Source: Cladopsammia gracilis | Taxonomy: Eukaryota > Cnidaria > Anthozoa > Scleractinia > Dendrophylliidae | DNA length: 64,000 nt | Assembly (NCBI GenBank): GCA_022457155.1 | Contig: JAJGOT010000039.1 | Coordinates: 343,001-407,000, forward strand | Direction of reading: 5' to 3' | Shown: in pieces, positions 22,961 to 34,202 of the stretch | How positions within the stretch are numbered: the stretch's first letter is position 1 | Layout of the letters: each line of letters starts with the position of its first letter | Translations under genes and position numbers: made by a program | The notes under the pieces: generated by a model | The model's database searches: none | What the model saw: the letters and a program-made list of their open reading frames with translations, nothing else | What the model was told of the DNA's origin: nothing

Positions 22961-23148
22961 AGTTGTAACTTCAAATGAAAGTTCATGAGCGGATACGATT
23001 ATTAGTACTTTCCTCTGCTATTGCAAATAGACTTGGATTTTTTTTGCGAAGTTTATACATAGATTGAGCTTTTTCTGTTTTGAAAAAAACAAGGCTATAG
23101 TGCACGTACCTCATAGACTGGACCGCATCATGCAAAGTAGGTCTCTTC

Positions 23149-25524
23149 TCAGCTTGATTTTGACATTAGTTTATCGACCTTCTCCATATCAACATCAGCG
23201 TTTCTTTCTTGTCTTATTTTCCCACTTGCCTTTTCTCCCTCTGCAGTGCTGGTGGTCTCTCGCTTGTCAGTTTTGCTGCTTCCGGAAGCACTTCGTCCTC
23301 CACGAGGTCCCACTACGTCAGCACTAGTACTTTTAAGGCTCCTTCCTCCGCGCGGCCCGTCACTGCTTGTTCCACTGTGGGTCCCCATGGCACTCTCAGA
23401 TAAAATGGACCGTCCTCCACGTGGACCCGACTCCGTTTTGGTGCTCCTACCTCCTCGGGGCCCACTTTCTACGTCACGTCCTCCCCGAGGTCCGTTGGTA
23501 ATGTCTGTGTTGGCGGCACTGCGTCCCCCGCGAGGTCCAGAGATGTCCCTTCCGCCACGCGGCCCGCTCAAAACGTCCCGTCCTCCCCTAGGACCATATT
23601 CTACCTCTCGTCCACCGCGTGGTCCCTCTTCGTATTCCACACCTCTCCCACCCCGAGGTCCTTCTTCATAGTAAACAGCCCTTCCGCCCCGTGGACCATA
23701 ATAATAATATCCCTCTCCCTCATACTCAAGGGCACGACCTCCCCTCGGACCAAATTCTCCTTCCCCTAGGGCTCTCCCTCCTCTAGGACCGTACACATCT
23801 ACATATCCCAGCGCTCTACCTCCGCGGGGGCCGTATATGTAATCAAGATCCCTCCCCCCACGGGGACCGTCTGTTTCAAGCGACCTTCCCCCTCTTGGAC
23901 CAAATAAAGCGTTGAACAAAACTGATCGACCACCCCTAGGACCCTCTGACAGAGATCTTCCACCTCGAGGAGCAAAATCGACAGATCGACCTCCTCTAGG
24001 GCCAAATTCAGTGGATCGACCACCCCGGGGTCCGTATTCTACAGCTCTACCTCCCCGGGGACCGTATTCTGCAAATCTCCCACCGCGAGGACCATATTCT
24101 TCCAGAGATCTGCCACCTCGTGGTTCATATTCCAGTGACCTACCACCCCTGGGACCATAATCTATTGCTCTTCCTCCCCGAGGGCCATAATAATCCACTG
24201 CCCTTCCTCCCCGGGGACCGTATCCGATATCTCTTCCACCCCGTGGGCCGTTATAGATTTCTCTACCACCACGCGGACCAAACAAGGCAGCTCGTCCACC
24301 CCTAGGGCCGTATTCTATTGCTCGTCCACCCCTGGGGCCATTTTCAATAGCCCTACCACCCCGAGGACCAAAAAATACAGATCGTCCACCCCTGGGGCCA
24401 TATTCTATTGCTCGTCCACCCCTAGGGCCATATTCAATATCCCTAGCAACCCGATGAGCAACAAACACAGATCGTCCATTCCTAGGGCCATACTTTACAT
24501 ATCGTCCACCCATGGGGAAATGTTCAGTTGCCCTTCCACCCCGGGGACCGTCATTAACAGCTCGATCGCCCCGTGAAACAGACGCTATTGACCTACCACC
24601 CCTGGGGCCACTCGTTAAGGAATCTGAAACTGACCTTACCCTCTCCTCCCTGGGGCCTTTTTCTCCCACATCTCTACCTCCTCGCGAGACACTGGCAGAC
24701 TCGGTATCTCTTCCCCCTCGGGGTCCGCTCGTGACATCTTCGGTAGTTTTCGTGTCGACAGCTGCTCGGCCTCCCCTCGGGCCTGCTTCCGCTTTGACTT
24801 CTCTTCCTCCTCGAGGTCCATTTTCCGTCTTTGATACAATGTCTGATTTCTGCTCCGTAGTTGTGGATCTCTTTTCCTGTAATTTCTCTGTAGCTCGGTC
24901 GCCCGCGGTGTTTGCATTCTTAGTTGTAGAGGCATCTTCCACAGACCTCCCTCCTCGGGGCGCCATTGCACTGGAGTCATCGTTGAGAGATCTTTCACCA
25001 TGTGCTCCAGCTACATTATCCACAGACCTCCCTCCACGGGGACCATTGACATTCTCCACAGACCTCCCTCCTCGAGGACCATAGTACACACTCCTACGCC
25101 AGGGACCATCGAATAGTGAACGTTTGTAATAATCGTCGTTTCCTTCTGTTGGATAGTATTCTCCGCGATTTTCATAATATTCCTCTGGAGGTTCGAATGG
25201 ACCGTACCATTCTCCGTAAGAGGGGTATTCCTGGTAGTTCTGTTGGTATTTCCATCTGCCAATATCCCTGGGGTAAAATGGACCGTAGTATAACAATCTG
25301 CTGTCCGTACTTTCCGCCTGGTTGCCTTGATTTTCTTGGTTTTCTGTAGATCTTGATTTCCTATCCTGATCTGCGATGCTGTAGGAATTTCTTACCGATC
25401 CTACATTGCTGTAGAAAACCTCGTCTCGTTTCCCCACTGTCTTCTTTACTTGCGCAGTTTGAGAAGATTGTTCGTCGGCAATTACTCCGCCGAGAATCAA
25501 AACGAAAATTACAAGCTTCTCCAT
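23149..25524 (-). CDS. PRGamide-type neuropeptide precursor with ~40 peptide copies
   Basis: The 791-residue preprohormone starts at ATG 25524, just after a plausible splice acceptor (CTCCTTTATCTCACAG|T), so a 5' UTR exon may lie upstream. Residues 1-16 form a signal peptide (MEKLVIFVLILGGVIA). A Tyr/Pro-rich spacer follows, then repeats of 3-15 variable residues plus GPRGGR: I count 38 GPRGGR, two APRGGR and one EPRGGR. In each, the second Gly can donate the amide and Arg is a monobasic cleavage site, giving peptides ending GPRG-amide such as AIEYGPRG-amide and SVFFGPRG-amide. Cnidarian PRGamides (Hydra Hym-355 and anthozoan relatives) end the same way. Degenerate units (GPREER, GPRNGR, VSRGDR, PMGGR, AHRVAR) lie in the first half. 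Acidic residues before the core could serve N-terminal trimming, as in other cnidarian precursors. The tail is Lys/Glu-rich and repeat-free. Ligand role is inferred from the family. Confidence 0.93.
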   Translation of the reverse strand: MEKLVIFVLILGGVIADEQSSQTAQVKKTVGKRDEVFYSNVGSVRNSYSIADQDRKSRSTENQENQGNQAESTDSRLLYYGPFYPRDIGRWKYQQNYQEYPSYGEWYGPFEPPEEYYENRGEYYPTEGNDDYYKRSLFDGPWRRSVYYGPRGGRSVENVNGPRGGRSVDNVAGAHGERSLNDDSSAMAPRGGRSVEDASTTKNANTAGDRATEKLQEKRSTTTEQKSDIVSKTENGPRGGREVKAEAGPRGGRAAVDTKTTEDVTSGPRGGRDTESASVSRGGRDVGEKGPREERVRSVSDSLTSGPRGGRSIASVSRGDRAVNDGPRGGRATEHFPMGGRYVKYGPRNGRSVFVAHRVARDIEYGPRGGRAIEYGPRGGRSVFFGPRGGRAIENGPRGGRAIEYGPRGGRAALFGPRGGREIYNGPRGGRDIGYGPRGGRAVDYYGPRGGRAIDYGPRGGRSLEYEPRGGRSLEEYGPRGGRFAEYGPRGGRAVEYGPRGGRSTEFGPRGGRSVDFAPRGGRSLSEGPRGGRSVLFNALFGPRGGRSLETDGPRGGRDLDYIYGPRGGRALGYVDVYGPRGGRALGEGEFGPRGGRALEYEGEGYYYYGPRGGRAVYYEEGPRGGRGVEYEEGPRGGREVEYGPRGGRDVLSGPRGGRDISGPRGGRSAANTDITNGPRGGRDVESGPRGGRSTKTESGPRGGRSILSESAMGTHSGTSSDGPRGGRSLKSTSADVVGPRGGRSASGSSKTDKRETTSTAEGEKASGKIRQERNADVDMEKVDKLMSKSS

Positions 25525-25525
25525 A

Positions 25526-27830
25526 CTGTGAGATAAAGGAGAATGAGTTGTCCTTTTTATCCTGACAAATGACAACCCCAAAGAAATTCTGTTCAACAAA
25601 GTGAATTCTTAGCGCCTATTTTCGAGGAAAAGGACACTAGAACTTTGCCAAAAGGAAAATTCTAGCTTTCTTTTATATCTTCCTTTTTTATTTCTTCAAT
25701 AATTGATGATTGCTTCAACGAATTTCAGCATTTCACGCAATGTGACATCTGCGCAACACTGCATTTTACGCGCGCGATAAAACCGCAGGGTCTCACCACT
25801 GTGCGATAAGACAGTTTAAAAAAAAACAAAAAATGAAACATTAGCCTTCACTTTAGCCTCGAAAAAGAATGTTTAGTCTTTTTTCTTGGGATACCAGAAA
25901 AAGAATTTAAGGGAATTCGCACACGGACTTAAATTTTTGGGATAAAACTAACAAAAGCGTTGTATAATTGCATGTTTTCTCGAACACTGCGGGGCAGATG
26001 GGCACAGAAAATCGGTGGTCACTGGAAAAAAATTGTCGGCTGAAAAAGGCTATCACCATTGATAAGGAGCTGAATGAAGACATTTTGTTTTTAAATCTTG
26101 GCTTCTTCTTCTCCTCATCTCCTCTCCTTGCCTTTATTTACACCCACTTTAAGGCCAATATTTTAGGTTTGAAAGTTAGGCTTCAAGTAAACAACTTAAA
26201 ACAATCAAATTATTTTCAATTTTCTTAAAAAATCTTAACCCCCGCAATGATATCAGTGAGTAAATTCATAGGTAACACTCAGCACTCAGCAGTTTTATTT
26301 ACTCTCGAGGGAACAATTAAAGTTTTTCGATTCTTTATTATTTGAAGAGGAAGTAATAAGCAGTGGAAATTAATAAGAACATATTCGTTATCTTATTCTC
26401 AAGGTGGGGACAAAAGATACCAGAAGAATTCTTTTGTTGATTTAGTAAAAATGAAATTGAGTGGGAAAAGTTTTCTCTTCCAGCTTTTGGACAAAGATGT
26501 GCTCATATGGTTAAATTTCGCTCCGTTTGACGATTTGTCTTTTTAATTTTAAATGAAATACCTGTCTGAGTTTAAGCCGTGATCTGACTTAATACAACAG
26601 AGTTTTTATATTAATCAGTTCTTTCAAAAACTAGAAATATATTTGCCAATAACTACCCTCAGCTGTCCAAAATTACGCGACCAAATATTTTTCTTTGTTG
26701 ACCCAGTTAAACAAATGCAACACAATCTCTGTCTCGTATATATGTCGTCACTGCACATTAAATAATTCCTCTATCCGTACATCATGATTTCTGGTGCGTT
26801 TTGCTTGATAATGGTTAATGTTATTCTTTAATTATCATTTCCTTTTTAGAATGTTTGTGGTTGCGATTACCCGGACTGTTATATTATGAAGCAACCTTTC
26901 TGTGCGTTTGTCAATGCGCACGCGTGATCCAGGACATTTTTTCTCTATTCTATTTAAAAGCAACACGGTGACCGTTGTTTTGACGCAAGCAATCTTCCAC
27001 GTAAAAACTACGTTAGCATAAATCGTAATACCGTCATCTCGTTCCTCTGTGGTCCAGCTGCATCTAGCCACTATAAATAATATTTGGATTTAATAACCGC
27101 AAAAGGCAGGATTTGTCCGAAGAAGGGTTTTTTCCCATATCGCTCGCGCACATGCTAAACTTAGAAATCGCGGTTTTGTAATCAATAAAACCAAAGGAAT
27201 TTTTTACGTCTGCCAAAACGTATATTCATGTAAAAGCAAAAATACGTAGAATAAAGCTATTTTTATGATTTTATCGCTACTGTTATCGTTTAGTTACGTT
27301 TTAGTTATTTTATCGCAAATACACTGCTGGTTCAGAGCACGTCCCGAAAGCTCAGTGAAAAGAAAAAAAGTTATTAGTTTCAGCATATTCTTAAGCTCGT
27401 GGTACACAATTCAACATTTGCTGATGAACAGATGTTGCGACTGCTTTTCAACAAATGTTGAACTGATATTCGACAAATATCTATTGATTATCATGCCATG
27501 TTGAATATTGAAATAGACCATAGTTCAACATGTTGAACCGGTTGTTGAACGAAAAAAGAGACAGGTTCCATTTCGTGTATTTCGTTCAACAAGTTGAATG
27601 ACGGTGTTTTCTACTTATTCCGCGAGTTGAAACGTCGTTCAATATTTGTTAACAAACTTTAACCATTTAACGTTCGCTTTATTCAGCCTCTATTCAGATA
27701 CCGTCTTTTCGCCACCGTTCCATATTTCCTGCACGTATTTGTCTTCTTGTCTTCCAGTCTACTGACCGACTATTTCAGGGGCGACTGCAAGGCAATGAAA
27801 ACCACATGATCGACAGTTGTGGCCCTTACA
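25526..27830. other. upstream region of the neuropeptide gene, no gene recognised
   Basis: AT-rich sequence. A 5' UTR exon and promoter for the neuropeptide gene are expected here but cannot be placed. Repeated GTTGAA/TTCAAC words occur at 27405-27660. Confidence 0.4.
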
Positions 27831-28070
27831 TTTTGTTTTTGAGATGAAATCCTAAAGATTGACCATGAAATAAAAAGCTATTCAGTAATACTTTTCTGTG
27901 GTAAGGCGGTTTATTATGCTGTATAAGGTGGTTCTAACTTTTGAATGTGTGGATGAAATCCTACGGTGTGACCATTCAAATAAAAGCTACTGAGCACGGC
28001 AGTACTTTCCAATGGTACCGTTTACTAGACAAGTATGCTGTATATAGCGACACGCTGTTCGTTTTTCTGA
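27830..28070. repeat. copy of the dispersed 'GTGACCATTCAAATGAAA' module
   Basis: Two ~110-bp units: GAGATGAAATCCTAAAGATT at ~27840 and TGTGGATGAAATCCTACGGT at ~27950, each followed by AAAAGCTA. Confidence 0.75.
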
Positions 28071-28183
28071 ATTTTACAAAATGGAACTCGCAGCTTTCTA
28101 AACTGAAAAAAATAAAATAAGTCCGCGGCCGGGCCAAACGGAAAACAGAGTTGACGAGAGTTTAAACTCTTTGAGAGCGCATA

Positions 28184-28305
28184 AGGCCCGGTTCAAACGT
28201 CGAACTTCACATGTGCCGAACCTAATGCAAATTAGCAAGAACAATAGATTTTGCTCATTTGCATTAGGTTCGGCACATGTGAAGTTCGACGTTTGAACTG
28301 GGCCT
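28184..28305. repeat. palindromic MITE
   Basis: AGGCCCGGTTCAAACGTCGA at the left end and its near-complement TCGACGTTTGAACTGGGCCT at the right; arms ~50 bp, loop ~20 bp. TA flanks both ends. Confidence 0.85.
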
Positions 28306-28575
28306 AAGAGTCAATGACAGTACATCAGTAAAAGTTAGGACCAAACGAGAGCGAAAGTTCAACAATAAATTCGAGTTTACAGAACTTTATCAGTTATGAA
28401 GAAATAACATTTGCCAGACATAAACAATGTTCATCGACTTTGATTTTAATAAAAAGAAAAACGTGTGGGTTCAGTTTGATAAACTAAAATGCTTTTTAGT
28501 AGTTTTCAGTTACGAGTGAAGCGCATGTACTAATTATAAAGCTAAGGTTTAACCAAAAAAAGTACCATTCCTGAT

Positions 28576-29335
28576 TACAGTCAATCCTGTATTAAGCGGA
28601 CACCCTCGGGACCCTCGGGACCCTCGGGACCCTCGCTAGTGTCCGCTTGATACGGGTTCTGATACACTGCAAATAATAGTTAACAAGAGAAAATAATCTC
28701 TTGTAGTTAATTATTGACCCTCTTATAACTCCACGTTTATTACAGTGGAACCACTCCATAACGGCCACTTTGGGGACAGAGGTAAGTGGCCGTTGTAGAG
28801 AGGTGGCCGTTATGGGGAGGTAGCGGTGTAATATGACACCATTTTTGTCTTTTTTTGGGGGGGGGTTGGGTACAACATTTTATTTCAGTAAAAATGCTTA
28901 TTTATAGCATATGAATATGTAACACAACCAAAATATATTAATTTAACAGAAATCAAATGTTCAGAAGTTCAGAACAAAAATGTTAACAAAACAAATCGAT
29001 TAAAGCGCATTGAGTACATCAGTTTGTGTTACGTCAATACCCGTTTTGTTATAAAACTACGGGCAGATTTTCCGAGTGTTTCACTCACACTATAAATCAA
29101 ACACTGAAACGTGCACTATCGTCTTCGACTTCGATAGGGTTCACACGGAAGATGTAATTTAAGTGTTTTATTTTTTCCTGAAGGAAAAATACAGTAAATT
29201 ACAGCATCTAACCCCACTAAAACACTACAAAATTACGATTACACAAACGTTCGTAATTTTCTTTCATTCATTTATTCATTTTATTTTGCCATTAACCACA
29301 TTAAAAAAACATATAATAATAATAAAGGTTTTATC

Positions 29336-29366
<31 letters not shown>

Positions 29367-29910
29367 TTAATAATAATAAAAATAATATTAATAATACAAT
29401 ACAATACACTAGAAATTTATAATAACTTAAAAGACGATACACTACAAAATGTTTAAGGTAGTAGTGACAAGGAAGCCTATATAGAAGCCGGGGGTTTATG
29501 AACTATAGGCTTCCTGACAATATAGAATACATCATACGAATTATGGGGACAGCATGAAATATAAAATGTATTATTTTAAAAAGAAAAGAAAAGGAAAGAA
29601 GAAGTATGTAGCTCAACAAACTGGTAGTATATGGCTGTAGTTGACTTACTTGGCGCATTTGAGGACATTTTTATTGCTAAGAATTACCTTTAATAAGAAA
29701 TAATTACCGTATTAAAGAGGTTAACTTTGTATGAGATTGTTTTAATCGGGACGGGAAAACTGTCCGCATTAACGGGTGTCCGTATTCGGCGGGCAAATTT
29801 TAGATAAAATCGGCTCAGATCGATTGGCTTTCGCCGGGACCATGACAACTGTTCGTAATAGAGCGGGTTGTCCGTATTAAGCCGATGTCTGTAAAGCGGG
29901 TTTGACTGTA
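28576..29910. mobile_element. Tc1/mariner-like nonautonomous element (TA, TACAGTCAA termini)
   Basis: Begins TACAGTCAATCCTGTATTAA and ends GCGGGTTTGACTGTA. GCGGACA / TGTCCG(C/T) motifs recur inside both ends. A 10-bp tandem CGGGACCCTC (four copies) lies at 28607-28636. A second terminus-like sequence (TACAGTGGAACCACTCC) at 28741 suggests a nested, truncated insertion. (TAA)n fills 29336-29395. Confidence 0.65.
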
Positions 29911-31619
29911 TATGTAAAAGCCTCCTAATACAACTGAAAAAATGAAACAGTCAGTAGATTCTACAGTGTCACAGTGAATCTTCGATTGTGGAGGAGTTGC
30001 AGTACTGGCTTTGCTTCGAATTCCTAATTTTCTGATGTACGCTTAAAGTCCGATTTGACAACTCGTAGAGTTCTTGTTACTCGTGGCAAAATGTCAACGA
30101 AGTACAGTAAAATGAACTATAGTGTGGCTACCAAACGAACAGGAAACCCATCTTTTGTCGATATTATGGCCTCGGTGTGTTTGGAATGCAGCTCGACCCG
30201 ACGTTCCATATATTTTCTTTGATAAAATTACGAATGACTGTTGACCGTAACTCTGACTTACTTGAAAATCTCCAAATCGCATAATTCTGACTTGATAGGA
30301 ATATAGAAATCTGTCAGCGAGAAAACAAATCGCTTTTCTTATTTAAAATACACTCTTTTTGTATGAAATCCAAGATTTCGAACGCTCAACAAAGATCTTT
30401 CAAGCTCGCACAGGCCAAGGATAGACATGCCGGAATGTGTTATCAAGTGTTTGTACTTAGATAGCCGGGAGTGACCTTTTCCCGAGGGGGGGACTCCCAT
30501 ATTAAAATGACGAGGGTGCTCGTCGTACCTTTTACAGAGACACCAACTCTCCCGAATACGGAACGAATCTCCCGGTCTCCCGTACGGGTCACTAAATCTC
30601 CCGAATAAAAGCGACTTTGGATCTTTTCTCTACAATAGGCTAAGATTTTAACCTAAATTTTCCCAAAATCCAAAAACAAATGCGGTCTTTCATCATATCT
30701 TAACTTCACAAACGATTTTCGGGTCTCAGGAACGAATCTGTTCCTCACTTTATCTGTTCCCCAGCGGAATTCTTGCTGGCTGGCAAATATTCTGTACATA
30801 TTTTTTAAATTACCATTTGTGCGCTGGTTGACTTGATAAAGGAGTCGCAAGAACAAACTGTGCTGGCTAACTTAAGCAAATTGAAAAGAGACTGGATCAA
30901 AGAAAATCGGATGACACTTTGGGGCTTTAAGAGATACCCGAACAGGTTAAGTTCGAGACGGCAGTAAATGTACAAAACAATAAACAAAAAGTTTCAAATA
31001 GTTTTCCATTATGTTTCATTAGTTCCCAAGCCCCTTTTGGTAACTTATTATTATTGCTTTTTTTCTTTTATTCATTTTTTTTAATTGCTGGCTGGGAAAA
31101 AGACATTTTTTTATCCAGCTGGCTGGGAATTTCCCTATGTGTTATGCTGGTTAAAAGGAACAGATATATTTTTCCCAGCAACGTAGAAGAACACCTGAAA
31201 ATGCCTTAATATCATTTATTTTAACTTATTTCAGTAAAATATTAAACACATTTTACCAAAGATTGTTCGTTGGGTTCCCCTGAACGGATATCAGATTTTG
31301 TCATCACATCTACACTCGCTGGTACACGAATAGATCCAATAACAAATCATTACGAGATAAACTATGCTCTCGACGGAAAATTTTGTTTCTCAAAATTGTA
31401 CATCAGTATTCTCGGTCAGCTTGTGTTTTGCTCCGCTCAAACTGTTATCCGGTCAAGCTGTGTAGTACCCTGAGCACACGTGCATACAGGCGCGCGGTAT
31501 TGTTGGAAGAGTGGTATATACGTCTTGTAAGACACAACATTGCGAGACATCGTCATGTAAGTCATCATAAGGAGTGACACATAAGGCACGTAGAGGAGAA
31601 GTAAGAATTTCTGATTGAA
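29911..31619. other. non-coding stretch before the RRM gene
   Basis: A fragment with GGGGGGGACTCCCATATTAA at ~30485-30505 belongs to the poly-G/TACTCCCATAT repeat family. The 5' UTR or promoter of the RRM gene should lie at the right end; no TATA box is obvious. Confidence 0.4.
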
Positions 31620-32846
31620 ATGATCACTATATTAATAGCTCGCACGATGTTCTACCTTCGTTGTCTTCCACTTAAACATTCACCAATATTTATGCATCAC
31701 TGGCTTAACATAAGGTTATGTTCAAGCAATGTTACTCCATTCCTTTCAAGAATTCCAAGATGGCCGTGCCAAGTTCTTCCTTCTTTGCAAGCAATTCGAT
31801 TGTTCGCTTCCAACAGAAAAGACGTTCCCGAAAACGAAGATTTGGACGTAGTTTGTAGATCGGCTTTTTTTGGATGTGTTAATCAGAAAATGTCCGAAGA
31901 TGTTCTTGAAGAATATTTTTCGGCTTATGGTGCAGTTGACAATTTGTACCTGATAAGAAATTTCCGAGGGCAGTCGAAGGGATTTGGAGTGGTTGTCTTT
32001 CGAGACCAACAAACAGTGGAAGTCGTTTTGGATGGAACTCACAAGATAGATGAATGCGTATTCAAGGCGGAAAGATCACGAAAATATCGAGTTGTGAAAG
32101 TCGAGGGTCTTCCTCAAAGTTATTCTGAAGGCGAAATTCGAGAGTTGTTTTCTCAGTTTGGTGATGTCGGTAAAGTTGAGATGCATCAAGGACTTGAACA
32201 AAACCAAACGAGTGGTTTTTGCCTTCTGTCGTTTGCCAAGCAAACAGAGGCACTGGAAGCGATACGAAATGCTGATAATTTAGTTGGCGAGACCGTAAAT
32301 GTTACGCTAACCTTATTAAGTTCCATGAAGGATTATACGAAGCTGCCTTCAAAAAGAGTTATTGTTTATAATCTGCCATATATGACCACAGTAGATGAGC
32401 TTTACAAACATTTCAAGTTTCCATGCCCAACTCTGAGGGAGATTCACCTCAGACTTGATTCCGAGCACAAAACTTGTTTGGCGTTTCTTCAATTTGATGA
32501 TGCAAAAGAATCGGATAAACTTGTCAAAGAAGGAACTACACAGTTTGGGGGGCGGGAAATCTCCTTCAAAAAGATCGACGATTCTCAACGACTTAATTCT
32601 ACTGACTGTGCCCTGTTTGTAGAAAATATCCCAAGTGTATTATCTCGTGACCATGTGTATCACCACTTCAGAGATTTTGGACGGATGGAAAAAGTTCACG
32701 TGAAACAAAACAAAGGATTTGGATGGGTCAGATATTACCTTAGCCCTGATGCTTTGGTAGCAAGTCGTGATAGGGAACATGTAGTCAATGGCCACACCAT
32801 TTATGTGCGCCAGATTGCTTTGAAGGTTCCAGAAAAGGGAATCTAG
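31620..32846 (+). CDS. four-RRM RNA-binding protein with mitochondrial-type leader (intronless)
   Basis: 408 residues in one exon. The first ~65 residues are rich in Arg, Ser and hydrophobics without acidic residues and end in RLFASNRK, resembling a mitochondrial presequence; Met10 or Met25 are alternative starts. Four RNA-recognition motifs follow at about 79-152, 156-233, 245-320 and 329-403. RNP1-like motifs are KGFGVVVF (120-127), SGFCLLSF (198-205), KTCLAFLQF (284-292) and KGFGWVRY (365-372). RNP2-like motifs include VVKVEGL, VIVYNL and LFVENI. RRM3 lacks the usual RNP1 aromatics. The family binds single-stranded RNA; a mitochondrial RNA role is inferred only from the leader. The absence of introns may mean a retrogene. 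It is convergent with PREB. I do not recognise a named orthologue. Confidence 0.85.
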   Translation: MITILIARTMFYLRCLPLKHSPIFMHHWLNIRLCSSNVTPFLSRIPRWPCQVLPSLQAIRLFASNRKDVPENEDLDVVCRSAFFGCVNQKMSEDVLEEYFSAYGAVDNLYLIRNFRGQSKGFGVVVFRDQQTVEVVLDGTHKIDECVFKAERSRKYRVVKVEGLPQSYSEGEIRELFSQFGDVGKVEMHQGLEQNQTSGFCLLSFAKQTEALEAIRNADNLVGETVNVTLTLLSSMKDYTKLPSKRVIVYNLPYMTTVDELYKHFKFPCPTLREIHLRLDSEHKTCLAFLQFDDAKESDKLVKEGTTQFGGREISFKKIDDSQRLNSTDCALFVENIPSVLSRDHVYHHFRDFGRMEKVHVKQNKGFGWVRYYLSPDALVASRDREHVVNGHTIYVRQIALKVPEKGI

Positions 32847-32954
32847 ATTCCTAGAAAAAGTCACAGAGAGATAATTTGACCTTTGGGAGAGAGGAATCCA
32901 GTTGTTAGCAATTCTCGACTTGAAGACTGGACAATGTCCTTGTACAGTTAACTC

Positions 32955-33195
32955 TCATCTTGCTGATACCCCTGTGGGGAGAGGAGGGGAAATATTTTGG
33001 GGTGGTGGTGTGCTGCCAGTGCTCTGAAACCCTTCCCCTATACCAAATAAAAAATCTCTACCCTATCCCAGACCCTATTCTAGACCAAAACTATCTGGTT
33101 TCTATACCCCATCCCAGACTAAACTGTTTGCAATCATATCCTTCACAGCAACGCTGTGGTCATACCCATATAACTTATATATGAGAGTACCTCCT
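32955..33195. repeat. degraded TACTCCCATAT-family repeat
   Basis: Contains ATTCTAGACCAAAACTATCT, CCAGACTAAACTG and a right end ATATATGAGAGTACC, matching the intact element at 56314-56761. Confidence 0.7.
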
Positions 33196-33889
33196 CTTGG
33201 GCTAACACCTTGCTTTAATGGACATTCATTATTACACAGAGTGGATAAGATTCACGAGCAGAAGAATAAGACAATCACAAAACTTATTTGATTTTTTAGC
33301 CTACTGTTTGCAGGAGTGTTATTTTGCGGATGGGAGATTTTTTTGCCGAACTCTACAGTAATAGGGTATGTAGATATGTCAGATTATCACGAAACGTGGG
33401 CAGTATGTTTAATGGATATTAATGCACTAAAATGTGTGGGGCTTTTACAAAATTTCAAATACTTTTCTTGTGATGCCCCCAGTGTGACATGCATAGAACA
33501 ATTTTCTATTGTCCAACTTTAAAGTGCATTTACTCTGGAACCAATGAAAATATTGAAAAAGCCTCGCACACTTTGTTAGCCCATTAAACCTTGAGTGACA
33601 TAGACCAGTTTGTTTTGATGTTTACGCTAACAAGGACTGGTAATTCAGTAAAGCAAACACAGTCAGTTATGTGTTTGAAGGCTTGCACGCGCTTACCTGA
33701 ACAGAAAATGAAAAAATTATTGTTATTTTCGGAATTTACAATTCATTAGCTTCACAATGATTATAGTTTTGTGGGATTTCCTTAAAAATAGCGGACCTGC
33801 AAAAGATTTGCCGGAAGGCACCCTTGAAGGTTGACAGTTACCTTAAGTGGTTCTCAGAACAGACCAGTTGTGAATACTTTACCAACTGC

Positions 33890-33920
33890 CCACTTTATTA
33901 CTTGTAAATAAATAATAAAC
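33890..33920. terminator. possible convergent polyadenylation signals
   Basis: AATAAA occurs on the plus strand (AAATAAATAATAAAC, ~33904-33919) and TTTATT just before it gives AATAAA on the minus strand. These could serve the RRM and PREB genes respectively. Distances are long, so this is tentative. Confidence 0.35.
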
Positions 33921-34202
33921 TTATTATGAACCTCTTTCAGACAGTAAATGTTTCAGATGAAATGGTGGCCAGTTGGCCTAAATATAAAATCACATCATTT
34001 TTATGTAACATGTATCATTGACAATAACTATTTACAACCTTTTTGTTCATTTCACATACATGCGGTGAAAATATATATCTTTAAGATGATCAGGACCTGT
34101 TTTAAAAACATTTTCATCAGAATAGTTGACTAAATTTAAATTATTCAACATCATTACCATCACGGAAAGATCTGTTTTAAATACTAGGAGAATAATTATT
34201 GT

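Noticed and set aside
23246..25084. Several long Pro-rich plus-strand ORFs opposite the neuropeptide gene
   Set aside because: They are antisense shadows of the GPRGGR codon repeat; no start context or signal of their own.
26835..27071. 78-residue minus-strand ORF
   Set aside because: No motif, no splice context and no recognisable composition; likely chance.
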